NCBI GenBank assembly: GCA_030528565.1
Contig: JAUMYP010000004.1
Coordinates: 47,744-111,743 of the forward strand
Source: Pseudomonadota bacterium
GTDB lineage: Bacteria; Pseudomonadota; Gammaproteobacteria; Xanthomonadales; Xanthomonadaceae
DNA length: 64,000 bases
Reading direction: 5' to 3'
Under the pieces are notes generated by a model, which was not told where the DNA came from, did no database searches, and was given only the letters and a program-made list of their open reading frames with translations. This document shows, one piece after another, positions 26,107 through 34,979 of the stretch (the first letter of the stretch is position 1; each line of letters begins with the position of its first letter). The position numbers and the translations under genes were made by a program.

Positions 26107-27123
26107 TTACGGATGCGGCACGCGGGCGATGATTTCATCTACCAGGCGCCCACCATCCCAGCCTTCGGCACTGGCCTCGAAAGTCGGCAATACCCGGTGC
26201 CGCAGCACGTCAGGGGCAACCTCGCGGATATCATCGGGCGTCACATAATCACGCCCGGCAAGCCAGGCATGCGCACGCGCACAGCGCTCCAGTGCAATCG
26301 AGCCGCGTGGACTGGCGCCCCAGGCAATCCTGCGCGCCAGTTGCGCGTCATAGCGACCGGCATCACGGCTGGTTAGCACGATTTCCAACAGATATTGCTC
26401 CAGCACCGGCGCCATATGCAGTTGCAACACGGCTCGCCGTGCCGCCTGTATTTCCGCCAGCGTAATGCGCTCTGCCTGCATCCGGTCCTGGGCCTGCTCC
26501 CCCAGGGCGCGTGCCCGTTCCAGGCGCAGAATTTGTGCTTCACTGGCGGCATCCGGATAGCCAATCCGCACATACATCAAAAACCGGTCAAGCTGCGCTT
26601 CCGGCAGCGGGAAAGTACCTTCCTGCTCAATCGGGTTTTGCGTTGCCATCACCAGAAACAGCGGCGGCAATGGATAGGTCTTGCCACCCACCGTCACCTG
26701 ACGCTCGGCCATGGCCTCAAGCAAGGCCGACTGAACCTTGGCCGGTGCGCGGTTGATTTCATCGGCCAACAGCAAGGAGTGAAACAGCGGGCCTGGCTGG
26801 AACTGGAAGCATTCCTGCTGTGCCCGCCATACTTCGCTGCCAGTCAAATCCGCCGGCAGCAAGTCCGGCGTGAACTGCATGCGTGCAAACCCGGCCTCAA
26901 TCCGCGATGACAAGGCACGGATTGCCATGGTCTTGGCAAGGCCCGGCGCACCTTCCACCAGCAGATGACCATCCGCCAGAAGCGCCGTCAACAGCCGCCC
27001 AATCAAGCGCGACTGGCCGACGATTTCCTGTTGCAGCGATTGCTGCAAAGCGCGAAAACGCGCATGCAGCGCCTGATGGTTGGCTGGCAATTCGGGCGGT
27101 ATGACAGGGATGGCATCCATCAT
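26107..27123 (-). CDS. MoxR-family AAA+ ATPase
   Basis: Chaperone-like AAA+ ATPase of 338 aa. Walker A is GAPGLAKT, Walker B is LLADEINR, sensor 1 is MATQNP and an arginine-containing QLDRFLM follows, all in the expected order. The C-terminal lid has GASPRGSIALERCARAHAWL, typical of MoxR. ATG 27123 or the adjacent ATG 27120 is preferred over a TTG at 27141. It leads a six-gene operon with DUF58, DUF4381 and three Bat proteins, and is likely the motor that remodels a periplasmic or membrane client through the VWA partners. Confidence 0.93.
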   Translation of the reverse strand: MMDAIPVIPPELPANHQALHARFRALQQSLQQEIVGQSRLIGRLLTALLADGHLLVEGAPGLAKTMAIRALSSRIEAGFARMQFTPDLLPADLTGSEVWRAQQECFQFQPGPLFHSLLLADEINRAPAKVQSALLEAMAERQVTVGGKTYPLPPLFLVMATQNPIEQEGTFPLPEAQLDRFLMYVRIGYPDAASEAQILRLERARALGEQAQDRMQAERITLAEIQAARRAVLQLHMAPVLEQYLLEIVLTSRDAGRYDAQLARRIAWGASPRGSIALERCARAHAWLAGRDYVTPDDIREVAPDVLRHRVLPTFEASAEGWDGGRLVDEIIARVPHP

Positions 27124-27192
27124 GCTTTTATCTATCGGCAAGGAGGCAGGCGCCTAATTTGACCACTTTTTGCATAAACGGTTCACTTGCGC

Positions 27193-27224
27193 AAAGAAAA
27201 CGGGACCCGAAGGGTCCCGTTTTG
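27193..27224 (-). terminator. Intrinsic terminator after pilQ
   Basis: Stem ACGGGACCC (27200-27208) and GGGTCCCGT (27212-27220), followed on the minus strand by TTTTCTTT. It ends the pilMNOPQ transcript and separates it from moxR. Confidence 0.85.
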
Positions 27225-27240
27225 CAAGGCATCACACAGC

Positions 27241-29106
27241 TCAGTGCATGCGCTGCTGAACACGCAGAATTTTCGGCGTCATGAAAATCAGCAGTTCAAT
27301 TTTCTCGTTGCTGCGATTCTTGTTCTTGAACAAGTTACCCAGCACCGGGATATCGCCCAAGAGCGGCACTTTGGAAACCGAATCGACATCAGTGAATTCA
27401 TACACACCGCCGACCACCACAGTCTGACCATTTTCAATCAGCGCAGCGGTATTGATTTCCCGTTTGGCAATGGTCGGGATACGGCCAATCGAAGACTCGA
27501 ACCAGCTATCGACTTCATTCTTGGTCACGTTAACATTCAGGAACACGCGATCATCATGGGTGATGGTTGGCGTCACTTTCAGCTCCAGCAGCACATCCTT
27601 GAAGGCCACTGTCGGCTGCACCATGCCCCCGGTCGAAGCAGTAATGGTGACATAGCCCACTTCCTTGCCCTGACGGATGACCGCTTCACGCTGGTTGGTA
27701 GTCAGAATGCGCGGATTGGACAGCACTTCACCCCGCTTGTTCTGCTGCATGGCGGAAAGCTCCAGATCCAGCGAGAAATTAGCGCCCAACAGCGTATAGG
27801 CCAGGCCAGCAGCCGTACCCGAAACCGGACTGGCAGGCATATTGAAGTTCAGGCCACCTGGAACATTGGTCACACCATTTTTAATGATGTTTTGGTTGTT
27901 CTCCAACGAACCGCTCAAGGCTCCCCGGTTATTGCCAGTACGACGGCCGGATACACCAAAACGCGCGCCCAAATCACGAGCAAAAGATTCAGTCGCCAAA
28001 ACAATACGCGACTCAATCACCACCTGATCCACCGGGCGGTCGATCTCATTGATGAGCCTGCGCATTTCCTCGATTTTCTTCGGAATGTCACTGATCATCA
28101 GCGTATTGGTACGCTCATCAGCCACCAAACGACCACGCGGCGACAAAAAGCCGCTATCCACATTGGCCTGACCTTGATTTTGCTGCTCGCCACCAGCTCC
28201 CAAGCCTTTGGCCTCGGTCAATGCCTTGAAGATAGCTTCGGCACTGTGATAGTTGATACGGATATATTCTGTTACCAAGGTCTGGCGGTTTTCCAGCGCA
28301 ATGCGGGCATCTTCCTTGTCCTGTTCAAACTTGGCGATCTCCGCCTGCGGCGCAACCCAAATCACATTGCCCTGGCGACGCTTGTCCAGCCCCTTGGACT
28401 GCAAAATCAAGTCCAGCGCCTGATCCCAGGGCACATCCACCAGGCGGATAGTGACATTGCCAGCCACAGTATCTGCAGCCACGATATTGAGACCCGATTC
28501 TTCTGCAATCAGCTGCAGCACCGGACGCACCGGGATATCCTGGAAGTTGTAGTTGATCTTGCTGCCACGATAGACAGGCTCGGCGTTAGCCTTAGCTGTG
28601 GCAGAGATACCCGAAGACACTGCCCCCTGGGCGACTTCGGCGGCCTTGGGGGTGATTTCGACTATATATTCGCGACCACGCTGATAGGCCATGGAATCGA
28701 ACGCCCCCTGGGCTGCCAGCACAATTCGCTGGCCACTTGCGTCAATACTGCGCACCGGCGTTGCAAAATCAGCCACATTCAGCACTTTGGCCAAGGCTTG
28801 CGGCAATTGTGCGCGTCCCAAGTCCACGACCACACGCCCTTCCTGGGTGCGCAGGTCAGGCGCAGCGCCTTCGCCGTTGAAACTCACCACCAGACGACCT
28901 GCACCATTATCGCCACGACGGAAGTCGATATTGGCTACGCTGGGCGCGGTGATGGCAGTCGTGGCCGGTGCAGCGCCCAGCTGCTGGCTATCTGTAGCCG
29001 GTGTTGCGGCATAAGCTGAAGCGGCCAGAATGCCGCAGACAAGGCCGGTGAGCACCGTCTGGCCAGGACGAAAGATACGATTGGACGGCATGTTCAACCC
29101 CTTCAT
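27241..29106 (-). CDS. pilQ: Type IV pilus secretin PilQ
   Basis: Outer-membrane secretin through which the type IV pilus passes, 621 aa. A signal peptide (about 1-35, ending ASAYAAT) precedes an AMIN domain (about 45-140, NIDFRRGDNGAGRLVVSFNG). The STN/N0 domain (INYNFQDIPVRPVLQLIAEE) and N1 domain follow, then the secretin core (VESRIVLATESFARDLGARF ... VPLLGDIPVLGNLFKNKN). ATG 29106 shares one base with the pilP stop (TAATG) and has TTGGAG upstream. Last gene of the pilMNOPQ operon. Needed for twitching and for DNA uptake in transformable relatives. Confidence 0.96.
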   Translation of the reverse strand: MKGLNMPSNRIFRPGQTVLTGLVCGILAASAYAATPATDSQQLGAAPATTAITAPSVANIDFRRGDNGAGRLVVSFNGEGAAPDLRTQEGRVVVDLGRAQLPQALAKVLNVADFATPVRSIDASGQRIVLAAQGAFDSMAYQRGREYIVEITPKAAEVAQGAVSSGISATAKANAEPVYRGSKINYNFQDIPVRPVLQLIAEESGLNIVAADTVAGNVTIRLVDVPWDQALDLILQSKGLDKRRQGNVIWVAPQAEIAKFEQDKEDARIALENRQTLVTEYIRINYHSAEAIFKALTEAKGLGAGGEQQNQGQANVDSGFLSPRGRLVADERTNTLMISDIPKKIEEMRRLINEIDRPVDQVVIESRIVLATESFARDLGARFGVSGRRTGNNRGALSGSLENNQNIIKNGVTNVPGGLNFNMPASPVSGTAAGLAYTLLGANFSLDLELSAMQQNKRGEVLSNPRILTTNQREAVIRQGKEVGYVTITASTGGMVQPTVAFKDVLLELKVTPTITHDDRVFLNVNVTKNEVDSWFESSIGRIPTIAKREINTAALIENGQTVVVGGVYEFTDVDSVSKVPLLGDIPVLGNLFKNKNRSNEKIELLIFMTPKILRVQQRMH

Positions 29107-29645
29107 TATTGATTCTCCAACGTGATCGTGACCGGACGCTCCAGCCATCCACCAATGCCATCAGACACCAGCTCGATCAGCTCAATTCGATCTTCATAAA
29201 CCGCGACTACACGGCCATCATTCTGACCCAGATAATTCCCTGGAGTCACTTTATAAGCCACTTTGTCAGGCCCCATTATCACCCCAACAAGTCCTTGTCT
29301 CCTACCCAGAGTCCCTACCATGGCCAGAGAATCCAGCGGAAACGCTTCCAATGGCTGCCGGCGACGATTGGAGTTGGGGCGAGCGACAGCAGCCGCTTGC
29401 TCCACGGCGTGAATATCAAACGGATCACGCATGCTCGTGCCGTCAAATTGAAAGCTTTCAAACGGCTTGATAACCGGCACTGGCTCCAGCGGCGGGGCAG
29501 GACGCGCCTTCACCTGGGCAATCCATTCTGTCAGGTTAGGTGCATCTCCCGGCGTGCTATTAATACCGCGGGTACAAGCCGAAGCTGCCAGCATGGCAGT
29601 TCCCAACACCAGGACATTACGCCAAAAAGATACGGAAACACTCAT
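29106..29645 (-). CDS. pilP: Type IV pilus lipoprotein PilP
   Basis: Inner-membrane lipoprotein of 179 aa that links the PilNO complex to the PilQ secretin. The signal ends at lipobox SAC (Cys24 in LAASACTRG). A flexible Pro-rich linker (APPLEPVPVIKPFESF) is followed by the folded HR domain (DPFDIHA, LDSLAMVGTLGRRQG, ITLENQ). It overlaps pilO upstream by 4 bp and pilQ downstream by 1 bp, as expected for a coupled alignment-complex operon. Confidence 0.95.
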   Translation of the reverse strand: MSVSVSFWRNVLVLGTAMLAASACTRGINSTPGDAPNLTEWIAQVKARPAPPLEPVPVIKPFESFQFDGTSMRDPFDIHAVEQAAAVARPNSNRRRQPLEAFPLDSLAMVGTLGRRQGLVGVIMGPDKVAYKVTPGNYLGQNDGRVVAVYEDRIELIELVSDGIGGWLERPVTITLENQ

Positions 29646-30286
29646 TGATTGCCCCCCGCACGCTGCTGCTCCATTGCATCCAATGCCTTTTTGTCCTCAG
29701 GATCATTCTCATCAAGATAGCGGTAAGTCTTGATCGTACCCTCCATCACCAATACACCGGTTTTCTCGCGTGGTGTCAGCGTGATGTTATGCATGGTCAT
29801 AATCACTACGCGCGGCAGCGAAGCCACGCCGCTCATGAAAGCTCCGAACTGGTGGTAATTACCCGCCATTCTCAATTGAATAGGCTTCTCAGCATAAAAC
29901 TCACGCGCGACTTCTTCCTGTGGGCGGAATACTTCATTGCGAATCCCCGAAGCCAAAGCCGTTTGGGAAATATCGGTAATGATGTCCGGCATTTCGGTCT
30001 TGGAAGGCAGCTGCCGCAGCATCTGTTGCAACTCTTGCTCCATCTGCGCCAACTGCTGCTTGAGTGCATCCAAGTTTGCAGCCTGTCCTTGCTTGGTTTC
30101 AAAGGTTTGGCGCAAGCTGGACTCTTGAGACTCCAGGCGTTGCAGCTCCTCTTTCTTCCCGCTAAACACAAATAGCCAGGCCAAAAGCAAAATCAGCAGC
30201 ATACTGAAGACACAAAACACCAGCTGCATGTTGCGAGGCCAGCTACCGATATTATTGAGATCAAGTTTTTGCTTTTTCTTGCTCAT
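29642..30286 (-). CDS. pilO: Type IV pilus inner-membrane protein PilO
   Basis: Bitopic protein of 214 aa: short basic cytoplasmic N-terminus (MSKKKQKLDLNN), one transmembrane helix (MQLVFCVFSMLLILLLAWLFVF), a long coiled coil (ELQRLESQESSLRQTFETK through QLAQMEQELQQMLRQL) and a ferredoxin-like periplasmic domain. It pairs with PilN to form the alignment platform. Overlaps with pilN and pilP are 4 bp each. Confidence 0.95.
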   Translation of the reverse strand: MSKKKQKLDLNNIGSWPRNMQLVFCVFSMLLILLLAWLFVFSGKKEELQRLESQESSLRQTFETKQGQAANLDALKQQLAQMEQELQQMLRQLPSKTEMPDIITDISQTALASGIRNEVFRPQEEVAREFYAEKPIQLRMAGNYHQFGAFMSGVASLPRVVIMTMHNITLTPREKTGVLVMEGTIKTYRYLDENDPEDKKALDAMEQQRAGGNQ

Positions 30287-30993
30287 TCCGCCTTCTCCAT
30301 GCCCTGGTTCGGCTGTTCCCCGGCTGCATCGGAAACCGGTGTCAACGGCTCAATGACTTCAGCCTTTACCGGAACTGGATCCGGCGCAGGCGCAGCATTG
30401 GGGTCGCGAGGATCTTCCGGACTCCCCAGTGTCACCCGCATGGTGAACATATAAGGCAGTGCTGTTGCTGCACTATCAGCAGATGCCGCTGGTGTAGTGC
30501 TTTTAGATGCAGCAACCTCAATCACGCTGACATCCGGATCTTTCATCCAGCCCGAATTTTCCAGATTGCGCATATAGGTTGCTACTCGCGTATTGGATTG
30601 AGCACGCCCCTCCAATGTCAACGACTCACCGTCCTGCTTCAAATTGGTAAGAACCAACCCTTCAGGGACTGTACGCATCAGGGAATCAAACAAATGCACC
30701 ATACGGAAGCGATTAACCTGCAGCTCCTCAATCACTTGCTTGCGATTGAGCAAGGATTCGCGCTTTTGCTGCAGGGTTTCGATTTCTTTGATTTCCTGCT
30801 CAACCTTCTGGATTTCCTGCTCAAGGAAGGCATTACGCGCCTGCTGTCCGGCAATTTGACCGTTGAACCACATCCAGCCCAATGCTGAAAGTAGTACCCC
30901 CGCTACAGCCGCTGCCCCTTGCATTACATAAAAATCACGCTGACGCTGTTTGCGACGCTCTTCACGCCAGGGAAGCAAGTTGATCTTGACCAT
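30283..30993 (-). CDS. pilN: Type IV pilus inner-membrane protein PilN
   Basis: Bitopic protein of 236 aa starting MVKINLLPWREERRKQRQRD, the conserved cytoplasmic motif INLLPWR that docks onto PilM. A transmembrane helix (GAAAVAGVLLSALGWMWF), a coiled coil (EQEIQKVEQEIKEIETLQQ) and a periplasmic ferredoxin-like domain follow. The C-terminal tail is Pro/Asp-rich and longer than the compact family core. ATG 30993 shares one base with the pilM stop (TAATG). Confidence 0.96.
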   Translation of the reverse strand: MVKINLLPWREERRKQRQRDFYVMQGAAAVAGVLLSALGWMWFNGQIAGQQARNAFLEQEIQKVEQEIKEIETLQQKRESLLNRKQVIEELQVNRFRMVHLFDSLMRTVPEGLVLTNLKQDGESLTLEGRAQSNTRVATYMRNLENSGWMKDPDVSVIEVAASKSTTPAASADSAATALPYMFTMRVTLGSPEDPRDPNAAPAPDPVPVKAEVIEPLTPVSDAAGEQPNQGMEKAE

Positions 30994-32051
30994 TAGTCGA
31001 AACTCCTCAGCGCAAGGCCACAGGCGATCATCAAGGAAGGGGCATCCTGAGCCAACTCTTGTGCCTGAACACGCCCATTCAGCGTCATTCGAGCAAGCGG
31101 ATTGGCCACCATGGTTTGCATCCCCAGATGCTCTTCAACTTGCTGCGCCAGCCCAGAAATAGACGCACCGCCGCCAGAGAGTACAACCTGATCAACCCGA
31201 CTGTACTCGCTACTGGCATAGTAAAACTGCAACAAGCGGCTTATCTGCTGCACCAAGCTTTCACAGAACGGCTCCAGCACTTCTTCTTCATAAGCTGCCG
31301 GCAAGCCACCGCTGCGCTTACCTCTTTCAGCCTGTTCCCAGGACAGACCATAGCGCCGCATGATTTCTTCAGTCAGCTGTTTGCCGCCAAAAGCCTGCTC
31401 GCGCGAGTACAAGCTGCGACCATCCCGAAGAATGTTGAGCGTAGTCGAATTGGCACCAATATCAACCAATGCCACCAGCCCCCCCGTCGGCAGATTCAAG
31501 TCTGGTGCGATCAGGGAAAAGGCATTTTCAACAGCAAAGGACTCCACATCAATAACGCGCGCCTTGAGACCTGCCGCTTCCAGCACGCCTTGACGTGCTG
31601 CCACCTCTTCGGATCGTGCAGCAACCAGCAACACTTGCTGCATATCAGGTGCACCAGGCATGGGACCGACGGCTTCAAAGTCGATATTCACTTCATCAAT
31701 CGGATACGGGATGTAGTTGGCCGCCTCCAATTCCACTTGCGCTTCCAACTCGTCCTCAGACAAGTCTGCCGGCATAGGAATCAGCTTGGTGATAACCGAA
31801 GCCCCTGCCACCGCTGCCGCGGCCGTCTTGAGCGAACTCCCTGCACGCGCCAAGGCGCGCTGCACAGCTGCCACTACCTGGTCGAATTCCACAATGCTCT
31901 TTTCCACCACCGCATTAAAGGGCAGTGGCTCCACTGCGTAATGCTCTACACGGTAGCGTTCACCTGAACGCGAAAGCTGCAACAGCTTGACAGTTGTTGA
32001 GCTGATATCAATACCGAGCAGCGCCGCTTGGCTCTTTCTGATGAGTTTCAC
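30993..32051 (-). CDS. pilM: Type IV pilus assembly ATPase-like PilM
   Basis: Cytoplasmic actin-like (FtsA fold) protein of 352 aa that binds the PilN N-terminus. It starts at GTG 32051 with GGGAG about 9 nt upstream. Nucleotide-fold motifs are LLGIDISSTTVKLLQL (phosphate 1), LVALVDIGANSTTLNILRDG (phosphate 2) and VVLSGGGASISG (adenosine). First gene of pilMNOPQ and divergent from the penicillin-binding protein gene, a conserved arrangement in many proteobacteria that couples pilus machinery and cell-wall synthesis loci. Confidence 0.96.
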   Translation of the reverse strand: MKLIRKSQAALLGIDISSTTVKLLQLSRSGERYRVEHYAVEPLPFNAVVEKSIVEFDQVVAAVQRALARAGSSLKTAAAAVAGASVITKLIPMPADLSEDELEAQVELEAANYIPYPIDEVNIDFEAVGPMPGAPDMQQVLLVAARSEEVAARQGVLEAAGLKARVIDVESFAVENAFSLIAPDLNLPTGGLVALVDIGANSTTLNILRDGRSLYSREQAFGGKQLTEEIMRRYGLSWEQAERGKRSGGLPAAYEEEVLEPFCESLVQQISRLLQFYYASSEYSRVDQVVLSGGGASISGLAQQVEEHLGMQTMVANPLARMTLNGRVQAQELAQDAPSLMIACGLALRSFD

Positions 32052-32259
32052 ACTCTAGTCTCCCTGGACAACACCATCAGTGTTGCATCTGTCACTACAT
32101 TCATAACGAAGTTTTCACGGCAACACAATACCCCAAAACAATCAGACAGTTCCAGTACATTGTTTAACCTGCACTGCAGGCAACATCACATCACAGATAT
32201 CGTGTAGCCGACACTATACTTTGAAACCTTTCTCATCACCTTGCTGGGAATACAGGACA

Positions 32260-34743
32260 ATGTCCATTTTTCGCCGTATCCGCCGCATTCTGCTTTGGTT
32301 TCTGGCAATTGCCGTGCTGCTTGCCATTGCCGCCAGCATTGCTGTAGGCACCCTCTATCACCAGGTCTCCAAAGACCTGCCCGATGTGCAGGCACTGCGT
32401 GGAATTGAACTGCACGAGCCCTTGCAGGTGTTCTCCAGTGATGGGCGACTGATCGCCATTTTTGGTGAAAGCCGCCGCTATCCGGTCAAATTCGAGGATG
32501 TTCCCCAGGAGGTGAAAAACGCATTTCTGGCAGCAGAAGATGCCGAGTTCTATCGCCACGAGGGCATCGACTTCAAAGGCATTGCCCGTGCCGTCTGGCT
32601 GATGGCCACCACCAGTGACCAACGCATTCCCGGCGGCTCAACCATCACCATGCAGGTCGCCAAGATGTTCTACCAGGAAGGACAAAAGCGCGACTACGAA
32701 GCCAAGCTGGCGCAGATGCTGCTGGCGCGCAATATCGAGCAGACACTCAGCAAGGATGAAATTTTCGAGCTGTATCTCAACAAGAGCTTCTTTGGGCACC
32801 GTTCCTACGGCATTGCCGCGGCAGCCGAGTTCTACTACGGCAAAACGCTCGACGAATTGACGCTGGGCGAGATTGCCACTTTGGTCGGCACACCGAAGTT
32901 CCCATCCACCGCCAACCCACTCAGCAACCCTGAGCGCAATCGCGAGCGCCGCAACGACTATATCCTGCCGCGCATGGTGCAGTTGGGGATGATTTCGCAA
33001 TCACAGGCCGACGAGGCCGCCGCAGAGCCAATGCATGCCAAGCCTCATGAACGCCCGGTGGAGCTCCATGCGCCCTATATCGCCGAAATGGTGCGTCAGG
33101 AAATGATTGCCCGCTATGGCGAGCAGGCATTGACCAGCGGCTTTCGCGTGACCACCACCATCGACCCGGAACTGCAAATGGCAGCCGATGCGGCTGTCGC
33201 AGCGGGTCTGCGCATCTATGACCGTCGCCATGGCTTCCGTGCAGTTGAACAGCATTTTGCGCTGAGTGCCGGCGAAAGTGACGCTGCCATTGCTGCACGC
33301 CTTACTGAAATCCCTCCCCAGTCTGGTTCTTTCCCGGTGATTGTGGTTGAAACTGGACGGGACGGCAGTGCCACCGTGGTGGATCGCAACGGCAATCGTT
33401 TGCTGCTGCCCGCCTCCGCCGCACAGCCCTGGCCTGGCAGGTCACCTGCGCAGCTTTACAAGCGCGGTGATCTGGCACGCATCCGCAGGGCAGATGCCGA
33501 CAGCCCGTGGAAGATCGACCAGATTCCGCGCGCACAATCGGCACTGGTTTCGCTTGACCCTGAAAGCGGCGCCCTGAAGGCGCTGGTCGGCGGCTTCAGT
33601 TTTGCGGGCAATAAATTCAACCGTGCCACCCAGGCCAAGCGCCAACCCGGTTCCAGCTTCAAACCGTTCGTCTACGCTGCCTCATTCGAGCGTGGCTATC
33701 ACCCGGGCTCAATCGTGCTGGATGCGCCAGTGGTATTCCGCCAGGGCGGCGGCAAGGTCTGGCGTCCGCAAAACGATGGCGGCCGTTTTGTCGGCCCGAT
33801 TCGTATCCGCGATGCACTGGTACAGTCACGCAACCTGGTCTCGGTACGCCTGCTCGACAGCATTGGGCTTGACTACGCGCGCCGCTACATCAGCCACTTT
33901 GGCTTTGATGAACAAGAGCTGCCACGCAACCTCACCATGTCGCTGGGCACCGCTTCGCTGACGCCATTGTCGGTCGCACGCGGCTATGCCGTATTTGCCA
34001 ATGGCGGCTCACGGGTGGACGTGTGGTTCATTGACGAAATCAAAGACCGCAACGGCCAGCTTGTTCACAAAGCCAATCCTCCCCTCGCCTGCCGCGGCTG
34101 TGGCGGAATGAGTGCCGGCAGTAGCGCGCACACCGCAACGAGCGCCGATAACGAACCGCAAGTGGTGGATGGCTTCAACTTTGGCGCAGCCACACCGCCC
34201 AAACGTGCAGAAGCGGCCAAGCCTGGAGAAACCCCTGCCCAATCCGATAAGCCCGGCCTGCCTGAAGGCGCCATGCCCGCCCCCCGTGCGATTGATGAAC
34301 GTGTGGCCTGGCAGATGCAATCGATGATGGCCGATGTGGTCAAGCGCGGCACCGCCACCGCTGCCAGGGTGCTGAAGCGCGATGATATCGGCGGCAAAAC
34401 CGGCTCCACCAACGAATACCGCGATGCCTGGTTTGCCGGTTATGGCGGCCCGTTTGTCACTGTTGTCTGGGTGGGGCGTGATGACTTCAAGAGCTTGGGA
34501 CGCGGTGAATACGGCGGCCGTGCCGCACTGCCCATCTGGATCAGCTATATGAAGGCCGCACTGGAAGACAAGCCGGTAGAAATGCGCGAGCCTCCGGAGG
34601 GTATGGCCAAGGGCAAAGACGGCGAATGGGTCAAGGTCGAAGACCTGGAACGGCTGCAAAGCGAATCTGAAGCCCTCTACAGCGAGAGTATTGACAGCGA
34701 TAACTCCAGTAGCGCCCAGGAAAGCGCCTACGATATTTTCTGA
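32260..34743 (+). CDS. mrcA: Bifunctional class A penicillin-binding protein (PBP1a)
   Basis: Peptidoglycan glycosyltransferase/transpeptidase of 827 aa. ATG 32260 (MSIFRRIRRILLWFLA) follows AGGACA and starts at the membrane anchor; a TTG at 32221 is rejected. The GT51 domain has EDAEFYRHEG (catalytic Glu93), GGSTITMQVAK and RKxxE-like RNIEQTLSKDEI. An OB-like insertion follows, then the transpeptidase with SSFK (465-468), SRN and KTG (713-715). A hydrophilic insertion near residues 608-680 contains CRGCGG and a Pro/Lys-rich linker. It is divergent from pilM. Synthesises and crosslinks lateral cell wall. Confidence 0.96.
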   Translation: MSIFRRIRRILLWFLAIAVLLAIAASIAVGTLYHQVSKDLPDVQALRGIELHEPLQVFSSDGRLIAIFGESRRYPVKFEDVPQEVKNAFLAAEDAEFYRHEGIDFKGIARAVWLMATTSDQRIPGGSTITMQVAKMFYQEGQKRDYEAKLAQMLLARNIEQTLSKDEIFELYLNKSFFGHRSYGIAAAAEFYYGKTLDELTLGEIATLVGTPKFPSTANPLSNPERNRERRNDYILPRMVQLGMISQSQADEAAAEPMHAKPHERPVELHAPYIAEMVRQEMIARYGEQALTSGFRVTTTIDPELQMAADAAVAAGLRIYDRRHGFRAVEQHFALSAGESDAAIAARLTEIPPQSGSFPVIVVETGRDGSATVVDRNGNRLLLPASAAQPWPGRSPAQLYKRGDLARIRRADADSPWKIDQIPRAQSALVSLDPESGALKALVGGFSFAGNKFNRATQAKRQPGSSFKPFVYAASFERGYHPGSIVLDAPVVFRQGGGKVWRPQNDGGRFVGPIRIRDALVQSRNLVSVRLLDSIGLDYARRYISHFGFDEQELPRNLTMSLGTASLTPLSVARGYAVFANGGSRVDVWFIDEIKDRNGQLVHKANPPLACRGCGGMSAGSSAHTATSADNEPQVVDGFNFGAATPPKRAEAAKPGETPAQSDKPGLPEGAMPAPRAIDERVAWQMQSMMADVVKRGTATAARVLKRDDIGGKTGSTNEYRDAWFAGYGGPFVTVVWVGRDDFKSLGRGEYGGRAALPIWISYMKAALEDKPVEMREPPEGMAKGKDGEWVKVEDLERLQSESEALYSESIDSDNSSSAQESAYDIF

Positions 34744-34920
34744 GCCTGCTGATGAGCTTCGTGCAGCCGTTTTTCAAGGAAAAATCGTCCATGCAAGGCG
34801 GAAATACGCGCAGGGCTGGAAACCCTGCAAAGACTTTCAACACAAACGACGCGGTTCATGACCGGGAACACGGACATCATGGAGATTGCCAAAGGCGCTA
34901 AGCGCCTGTTCAAGCTCTAA
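34742..34920. repeat. Degenerate repeat-like intergenic segment after mrcA
   Basis: Non-coding stretch starting at the mrcA stop. It opens with gagcctg and closes with gcgcctgttcaagctct (34902-34918), echoing the element at 3951. It shares the internal string atgcaaggcg (34791-34800, compare 4002-4011) and a near-copy aaagactttcaacac (34829-34843). It also has a tttttc/gaaaaa hairpin (34770-34784) and a caggg/ccctg hairpin (34811-34827). The ends are much less matched than at 3951. Downstream, 34929-34951 holds another GC-rich hairpin. I see no promoter I can defend in the remainder up to 34979. Confidence 0.5.
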
Positions 34921-34979
34921 AACACCTTGCTGCCCGGGTCTGGCCGGGCAGCTCACCGGCATGCCAGGCTGCATCATTC

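Noticed and set aside
27187..29019. A 610-codon open frame on the plus strand opposite pilQ
   Set aside because: It lies fully antisense to the clear pilQ gene, has no domain I recognise and is rich in His/Arg/Gln, as expected from the reverse frame of a coding region.
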